Below are positions 58,660 to 64,000 of a stretch of DNA of 64,000 nt, in pieces. Each line of letters opens with the position of its first letter. Position 1 is the stretch's first letter. This DNA comes from Lotus japonicus (Eukaryota; Streptophyta; Magnoliopsida; Fabales; Fabaceae). The translations under genes were made by a program, and so were the position numbers. The notes below the pieces were generated by a model. It had not been told where the DNA came from, ran no database searches, and saw only the letters and a list, made by a program, of their open reading frames with translations. Where the stretch lies: contig NC_080044.1 in the NCBI RefSeq assembly GCF_012489685.1, positions 80,710,732 to 80,774,731 of the forward strand. The letters run 5' to 3'.

Positions 58660-59193
58660 ATGGATCAGAAAACCGGAGAAGAAAACCAGAAGCAATTCTC
58701 AAAGCCATACGTATGGGATTGTGGAAGCACGCTATATGACTCGTACGAACTCACCTCCTTCAAACGCCAACTTGACTCAGCGATTATGAATTCCCCAAGA
58801 ACACTTTCCATGCCTCATCATCGCTCACTCTCAACATTTCAACAACCTCAACCACCACCACCACCACCCTCCAACAAGTCTTTCAAGATCTCTCGTACCT
58901 TCCAAAAGCTTCTCCGCTTTGTTTTCAAGTCCTCCAACAGCAACAAGTTCAGAATCTGTAGCAGCAGTGATAGTTTCCAGCAAGTTGTAGCAGCAGATCA
59001 TGATCATAAATATTCAAATTCAAGAGATCGTTTGTACGTGGTTTATGATAAGTCTGAAGCTGCTGTTCTTTCCACTATTCCGGAGCTGCCGGAGTTTGAG
59101 ATCGGTGGAATTTCCCCGAATCTCAGTTCCTTGGTCAGAAAGTCAGCTTCAGAGCGGTTCACGGCAACTTCTATTGGTATTTCGTGTGCTTAA
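58660..59193 (+). CDS. Plant protein of unknown function, 177 residues
   Basis: A single exon with a good start context after a pyrimidine-rich leader. I do not recognise a named domain. The N-terminal block VWDCGSTLYDSYELTSFKRQ looks like a conserved motif, followed by a low-complexity PQPPPPPPS run, a basic segment (SFKISRTFQKLLRFVFKS) and a C-terminal block with LPEFEIGGISPNLSSL and a Ser-rich end. No signal peptide or membrane helix is evident. The basic amphipathic segment could bind membranes or calmodulin, but that is speculation. Codon use and length support a real gene. It follows the transporter on the same strand. Confidence 0.75.
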   Translation: MDQKTGEENQKQFSKPYVWDCGSTLYDSYELTSFKRQLDSAIMNSPRTLSMPHHRSLSTFQQPQPPPPPPSNKSFKISRTFQKLLRFVFKSSNSNKFRICSSSDSFQQVVAADHDHKYSNSRDRLYVVYDKSEAAVLSTIPELPEFEIGGISPNLSSLVRKSASERFTATSIGISCA

Positions 59194-60379
59194 CACAACA
59201 CCAATGTGAAATGCCTTAATTATTAGTTAATTAATGTCTCTTTAGATTAATGATGATAATAATAGCAATAATAATAGTTAATTTTGTGATTAGTGAAGCT
59301 ATGATGTAGTAGCAATTAACATTTGTATAAGTGACGAGTGGCAGATTTCTGTTTTTATAATACTACGTTTCTAATGATTCACGATATATAGCAGTTTTAC
59401 TTAGTTTTTAATTTATGAGTACCGTTGAATTTTGGATTGTGAAGGAACCTGCTATCCTTGGACGATTATGTGACTTGTATTATTAGTTAACAACCTCAAA
59501 GGAATGATGAAGGGGAAGCTAATTTTAATAGTTTATTTCAATATGCGACAAGTTGGGCTATAGTAGTACGTAGTATTAATTGTATGAAGAACCATACAAG
59601 TCAATTTCCATATTAATTTCGCTCGGAATAAATGCAAGTCAGAATACAAATGCATTGATATTTAGTATAGTACTTTTTATAAATTTAGTTGCAATAAATT
59701 AAGTTACAAGGAAATTTGAATGAGCTTTATCACATTGTTTGTGTTTAATTATGGTTTATATTAGAAACAAATTAGTTTGGAGACACCCAAACTAGGGTTT
59801 CGAGAAAGTTAAGTAATATAAAATAAAAAAAAGGGAAATAAAAAGTACACATATCCTAAATTATATGAATTAAAGGGTATTTAAGCCTTGAGCTCTATTC
59901 TATTATATAGTGTGTGAATGAACGTACACGAGAAAACAATGAAATACTGATACATTTGGTAAGCACATACCATTTCTACTCATTAGGTTGTGTGTTTAAT
60001 TAATTCTCAATACTGATGTGAGGGTTATGTCGGCGAGTGATTTGTAAGTACTTTTATAGGTGACATGTGATTTTGAGGACATACCTTGACCCGTAATGTG
60101 ACTAGAGTTAAACCTACTCAAACTTTAATTCATCCGAAAAACAAAACAATGAATCTTAAACTATCAAAAGCACTTGAGTTTTTCTGAACCTACTTATCTA
60201 TTTTTTTTTCTTTTCATCGGAGCTTATTTCGTGACAATAAGCATTCTCCAATCTCCACTTTAATAACTGATCATGTAAATCCTAATCATGTAAGAATGGG
60301 GCAATATGTACCAACAAAATTCTTAAAATAAATAACAAGGTCTAAGGCATTTTTTGGACAAATGTCATTGCATTTCAAG
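59194..60379. other. Spacer
   Basis: AT-rich DNA with no supported gene, repeat pair or domain. It carries the 3'UTR of the gene at 58660 and upstream sequence of the plastid gene. Confidence 0.5.
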
Positions 60380-60443
60380 TGGGCCTGACTCACAATGATA
60401 CAAGCATAAAGAAGCTGTTCTCAACATGGGCTCAAGCGGCCCA
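60380..60443 (+). promoter_or_regulatory. Cluster of site II (TGGGCY) elements
   Basis: TGGGCC (60380-60385), TGGGCT (60427-60432) and GGCCCA (60438-60443) lie 110-175 bases before the ATG of the plastid gene. Site II elements bind TCP factors and are frequent in plant genes for organelle and housekeeping proteins. Function here is inferred. Confidence 0.5.
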
Positions 60444-60552
60444 TCAGAGCCCGTTTAGCGAACCGGTTCAGAAATTGAACGGTTCTCATCTCATCCCATG
60501 TTAACATCTTCAAGATACACAGAGATAGAAGAAACTTGAGACATTTCCGAAA

Positions 60553-61306
60553 ATGGCAGTAGCTGCTACTGCTATTTCTATTAACTTTCCCCTTTTGCAA
60601 TCTACATCCTCCAAATTTGTCAACCCTTCTTCAACAAGCTTCTTGCAATGCGATTATCATGCATGTTGCGTCAGGGAAGAATTGAAGAGTCACAGTCACA
60701 GTCACAGTCAGAGAAGAGGAAGAAGAAGAGGAGAGATCGTGTGCGCGTTGCCATTGGGCGTTGATCCATGGGCACCTGTCATTGATTCCCAGAGCATCGC
60801 TCCTCAGCTATTCGCGTTTTCCTTGTTTCCCTACATCGCTTTCCTCTACTTCATCACCAAGTCCAAAACTGCTCCCAAACTCACCCTCTTCGGTTTCTAC
60901 TTCTTGCTCGCCTTTGTTGGCGCCACAAGTCAGTTTCTCTCTACTTCTTTCACTTCATTTCGTTTACCTTTCTTCATACTAATTTTGCTATTGATTTTAT
61001 CACGCCACACCTTTGATTTGAGCAGTACCAGCTGGAATCTACGGTGAGTCAAGTTCAATCACATAGGTGTAGTGTAACCCCAAATGGGTAGATTAGGGTA
61101 TCTGAATTTTTGTTTGGTTGCATGAATTGACAGCGAAGGTGCATTATGGAACGTCTTTGTCGAATGTAGACTGGTTACATGGTGGGGCTGAGTCGCTTCT
61201 CACCCTCACTAACTTGTTTATAGTTTTGGGTCTCAGAGAGGGTCTCAGGAAATCTGGAAATTCAGGTACTAAGTCGAGTTTGAAGGAGGAGGAGGAGAAG
61301 GTTTGA
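60553..61306 (+). CDS. Plastid-targeted small membrane protein (DUF3593-type)
   Basis: Three exons, 60553-60928, 61026-61043 and 61134-61306, encode 188 residues. The middle exon is only 18 bases (TA-CCA-GCT-GGA-ATC-TAC-G); with it the protein reads FVGATIPAGIYAKVHYG, and without it the conserved stretch is lost. The N-terminal ~65 residues are Ser/Thr/Arg-rich and acid-poor, a typical chloroplast transit peptide ending near RRGEIVCA. The rest holds LGVDPWAPVIDSQSIAPQ, a first membrane pair (LFAFSLFPYIAFLYFI, LFGFYFLLAFVGAT) and DWLHGGAESLLTLTNLFIVLGLR. I recall this as DUF3593, shared by cyanobacteria and plants; function unknown, a thylakoid or envelope role is likely. It converges with the WRKY gene. 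Confidence 0.85.
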
Positions 61307-61985
61307 TATATTGAATTTTAGCTGCAGTGTTGGCATTTGCTCTATCGGCTTAGATGTCCTATTGAATTTCAGCTGGTAATTGTTATCTTCTGCTTAAATC
61401 TCTCACTATCCTTGTAGCATTGGAGCTATTTTGTAGATAAAATGGAATGAAATTCTAGATTTTGTGTAATTATGTCCTTAATTGGAATGAAATTCTAACA
61501 AAGCTTTGGTCAGCACTGCCAAATTTCATCTGTTCCCTTTCATGCTGCATGGTTAATGGCTTGCACTTTTAAGAATGTTCTAAAACCTCTCTCTGTGTCT
61601 CTCTCTTTGATATGATATAAATAATCATGTATCTTAATTGGCCCTAGTGAATTGCTATGATTTTTATGGCTGCTATTCTCTTCTACTAAACATGTGGGTT
61701 ATAGGTTGTGCTATGGAAATTTAGAGCATTTGAAAGTAAATAGTGCTAAGCTTTGCCAAAATTGTAATTCTAATATTAACTAGAAGGACATTTGTAAGTC
61801 CTACCATGGCCGATACATTGTCCTGCAGTTCTGCTACTGTGTCTGAAGTTGTCCTATTTTAGTCCAACTTATATTATTCAGAATGATACATGATAAGACA
61901 TTATGGTATTGCTTTACTTAGTCTTATCTAGTGGGGAATAGGGTTTGGTTATTGTTCATAATATTCCTTTTATTCTAGAGTACAA
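61307..61985. other. Convergent 3' region between plastid gene (+) and WRKY gene (-)
   Basis: About 680 bases with no coding region, holding both 3'UTRs. The word TTGGAATGAAATTCTA recurs around 61440-61500 as a short local duplication. Confidence 0.45.
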
Positions 61986-63400
61986 TTATGAGAAAAACCC
62001 TGGAGTGTTGAAGGGGAAATTCGGATCAAGTTCCACTTGATCAAGTGAGAAATTGAAATCCAGAATTGGAGAATTGGTGGCTGATGTGTTGGTGGAAATG
62101 ATCTCAGTAATATCAGATTCAGAACGTGGCTGGTTGTAGACCCCGTCAAACTCGTTCAGCTGGAAAGTTGGAGATGAGAAATAGTTTGATTCTGCTCCTG
62201 TCGTAGATAATAGTTGTGTCTGGTAAAGGCTGCTCAGGAAGGAATCGTTCTCTAAGGCCGAAGGAATCAAGCTGTAGTTTTCTTGTGCCATGCATCCAAA
62301 GGAAGTGGAAGGGAAAGTGAAAGGACATGACATTTCTTGATTTCCCAAATGATCTGTTCTGACAGTCAAGGTGTTTCTCAACTTTGTAAGGCTTTCATTT
62401 GTTTGCTTTGCATGGTGACTATCATTATTATGACTGTTTAGTTTCTGTTGTTTTTCTGGTGAGTTGTGTGGCTGAACGGCCTCGTTTCCCTGAGAACAGG
62501 TATGCTTTCCTCTGTATGTTATGTCAAATATTGTGGGATCTTCATCCGATCTCTGCACTTGCTTCGTGGCCCAGCAGTTCTGTGTGTTGCGGAAGGTGCA
62601 CCTATAGTAACTTCTGCAAATGTCACAATGGATTGTTAATGAGATGCCCATGCAGGTAAGTGCAATTTTTAAGAACTCCTGTGATTCTTTTCTAGATCAG
62701 GATAAGGGGAAGTCCTTTCTCACCTTGGATATTTGGCACCAAGGATGTCTTTTTGACCATATTTTCTCCAGTTGTAACCATCATCATGAGGTCCTTCGAG
62801 GCCATTCTCAGAGACCACTCTGATTTGATCTATCCATTTGGGCATAGTCTTTCTGAAACCAATTTTAAAAATACACATTGTTAGTGTTTCTGTGGCAGAA
62901 AATTGCTACTAATAGCATGTTTGGATTAGCTTTTAATTTCTCAGAATCAATTCTGAAACGCAGAAGCTACTTACATAAGCTTCTCCCGGAATTGATTCTG
63001 GCTTTATAATCAATTGTATAAGGAGTTCTAAACATGCACTAAGTCTGTCTAGTAAAATTCACCTTTTCTTTGAATCACGTTTAGCCTCCTGGTGATCTTG
63101 GATAGCCCAATCAATCTCTTCCCTCATAGGACTTCCATTGGCAGACAATGGAGGAGACTCTGATAACAAAGTTGTTGCTCCATTCGTGGTCTGCAACTTG
63201 GAAGTTGATTCATTCCATCTTAGAATCTGTAGAGCCTTTTCGTAAGAAGATAATATCCTCTGCACCTGCAAATCCCTTGTGTTAACAGAATATGGTGTCT
63301 TCAAGTCTTCCTTCAACCTTCTTGCTACCTCCATCCCCTGAATGAGCTCATTGATGAGAGTGTTCTGCTCCCAGCTCCACTCATTCTCCATTTTTTGCAT
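61986..63400 (-). CDS. Group III WRKY transcription factor (WRKY41/53-like)
   Basis: Minus strand, three exons: 63400-63063, 62852-62724 and 62613-61986; 364 residues (361 from the second ATG at 63391). The N-terminal part (WSWEQNTLINELIQGMEVARRLK) is the helix typical of group III. The WRKY domain begins in exon 2: DDGYNWRKYGQKDILGAKYPR, then the conserved R-type intron, then SYYRCTF in exon 3. The zinc ligands follow C-X7-C-X23-H-X-C (CTFRNTQNC ... HTC), defining group III. The C-terminus is Ser/Thr-rich and acidic. Relatives such as WRKY53 and WRKY41 regulate senescence and immunity. Position beside 3xHMG-type and TBL genes matches At4g23810 or At4g11070. Intron 1 contains an AATCAATT-family MITE. 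Confidence 0.94.
62910..63050. repeat. AATCAATT-family MITE in WRKY intron 1
   Basis: It starts TAGCATGTTTGGATTAGC and ends GTTCTAAACATGCACTA, imperfect inverted ends. Inside are TCAGAATCAATTCTGAAAC, AGCTTCTCC and GAATTGATTCTGGC, then ATAATCAATTGTAT. It fills most of the 210-bp intron and is the clearest copy of the family in the window. Confidence 0.65.
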
Positions 63401-64000
63401 TGTCTATCACCTTAATAATGATTGAGTATGATGGTGCTTGATATCTATCGCATGCCTCACTTTACTCTGAAAATGCACTCTTATCTAGAACCAATAGTTT
63501 CTCACTCTTCTGCAAAGTTGGAAACTGCAGAATCTAGGTAGCTGCTATATGAGTAATGATTGGTGAGCTGAGGTGAGCTGAGGTTTTTGTTTGCTGAATG
63601 AAGGAATTGGAGGCCTTGTATTTAAAGGGTTACATCCTTTGTTGTTATGAGTAGCAAACAAAGAAAGCAATGGAAAAGAGTCAGTATTGGAGAGTTGAAA
63701 GTCCAAGTTTGACTAAGAAAACGAGTTTTTCAGCTGAGACCATTAACCAGTAGAATGCTGACCAAGTCCACTTCACTTTGTGAAGTTATTATTGGTTAAT
63801 GTCTTAATGATAGTAGGGTCTCTGTTCTTCCAAGCAATGATTTGATTGAAGATTAAAACTTCTAGAGTTCCTATGAAGAGAAGATGGGACCGGAGAATAT
63901 TCAAATCTCATTCCGCGTGGTTTGTTTGGTTTGGCCCCTTTACTATCATTACTTTCGATTACTGAAAAGAATGAGGGAAAATATAAGAGACTTGCTTACG
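63401..64000 (-). promoter_or_regulatory. WRKY gene promoter with W-box
   Basis: Upstream (higher-coordinate) side of the minus-strand WRKY gene. CTTTAAATACAAGG (minus strand, about 63615-63628) is a TATA-like site. TTGACT at 63709-63714 is a W-box core on the plus strand, and TGACC near 63759 is a partial one. W-boxes in WRKY promoters are commonly used for self- or cross-regulation. Confidence 0.5.

Overview
This is plant nuclear DNA. It is AT-rich, its genes carry introns with GT/AG junctions, and it encodes plant-only families: a CRF-type AP2/ERF factor, a group III WRKY factor, an AG-peptide, a TBL acetyltransferase, an early-nodulin-like phytocyanin and a three-HMG-box protein. A dicot is clear from the gene content. 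A legume is my best guess from the style of the repeats, but the sequence alone does not prove it.

Layout from left to right: a foldback repeat (1-1213); an LRR receptor-like pseudokinase (+, 3149-5833); a long transposon-littered spacer with a MULE-type MITE and a LINE relic; an intronless cytokinin response factor (+, 11821-12810); an early-nodulin-like phytocyanin (-, 16866-17502); a 67-residue twin-CX9C protein (+, 18219-19065); a 1.5 kb inverted-repeat element; an AG-peptide with a SINE in its intron (-, 21625-22593); two tandem CIP1-like coiled-coil genes (+, 27002-29580 and 33966-38179), the second with an array of 102-residue repeats; a TBL/MOAT-type O-acetyltransferase (+, 40175-44773); a mitotic 3xHMG-box protein (+, 46578-48958); a GABA-transporter-like AAAP permease whose first exon looks frameshifted (+, 50801-56577); an unrecognised 177-residue protein (+, 58660-59193); a small plastid membrane protein with an 18-nt microexon (+, 60553-61306); and a group III WRKY gene (-, 61986-63400).

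The genes do not form a pathway. Their order is informative: from memory, RLK, CRF, CHCH, TBL, 3xHMG and WRKY match the Arabidopsis run At4g23740-At4g23810, while the myosin-like/CIP1 pair and the GABA transporter match At5g41780-At5g41800. The window may therefore keep a less fractionated ancestral order that Arabidopsis split after whole-genome duplication.

Between and inside genes lie many short non-autonomous DNA transposons. Five have exact 9-bp target duplications (Mutator type) and two have exact 8-bp duplications (hAT type). Several MITE families sit inside introns. No CRISPR array, prokaryotic operon, virus or toxin gene was seen, and I found no clear new multi-gene system. The most unusual items are the 306-bp in-frame repeat array and the apparent frameshift in the transporter.
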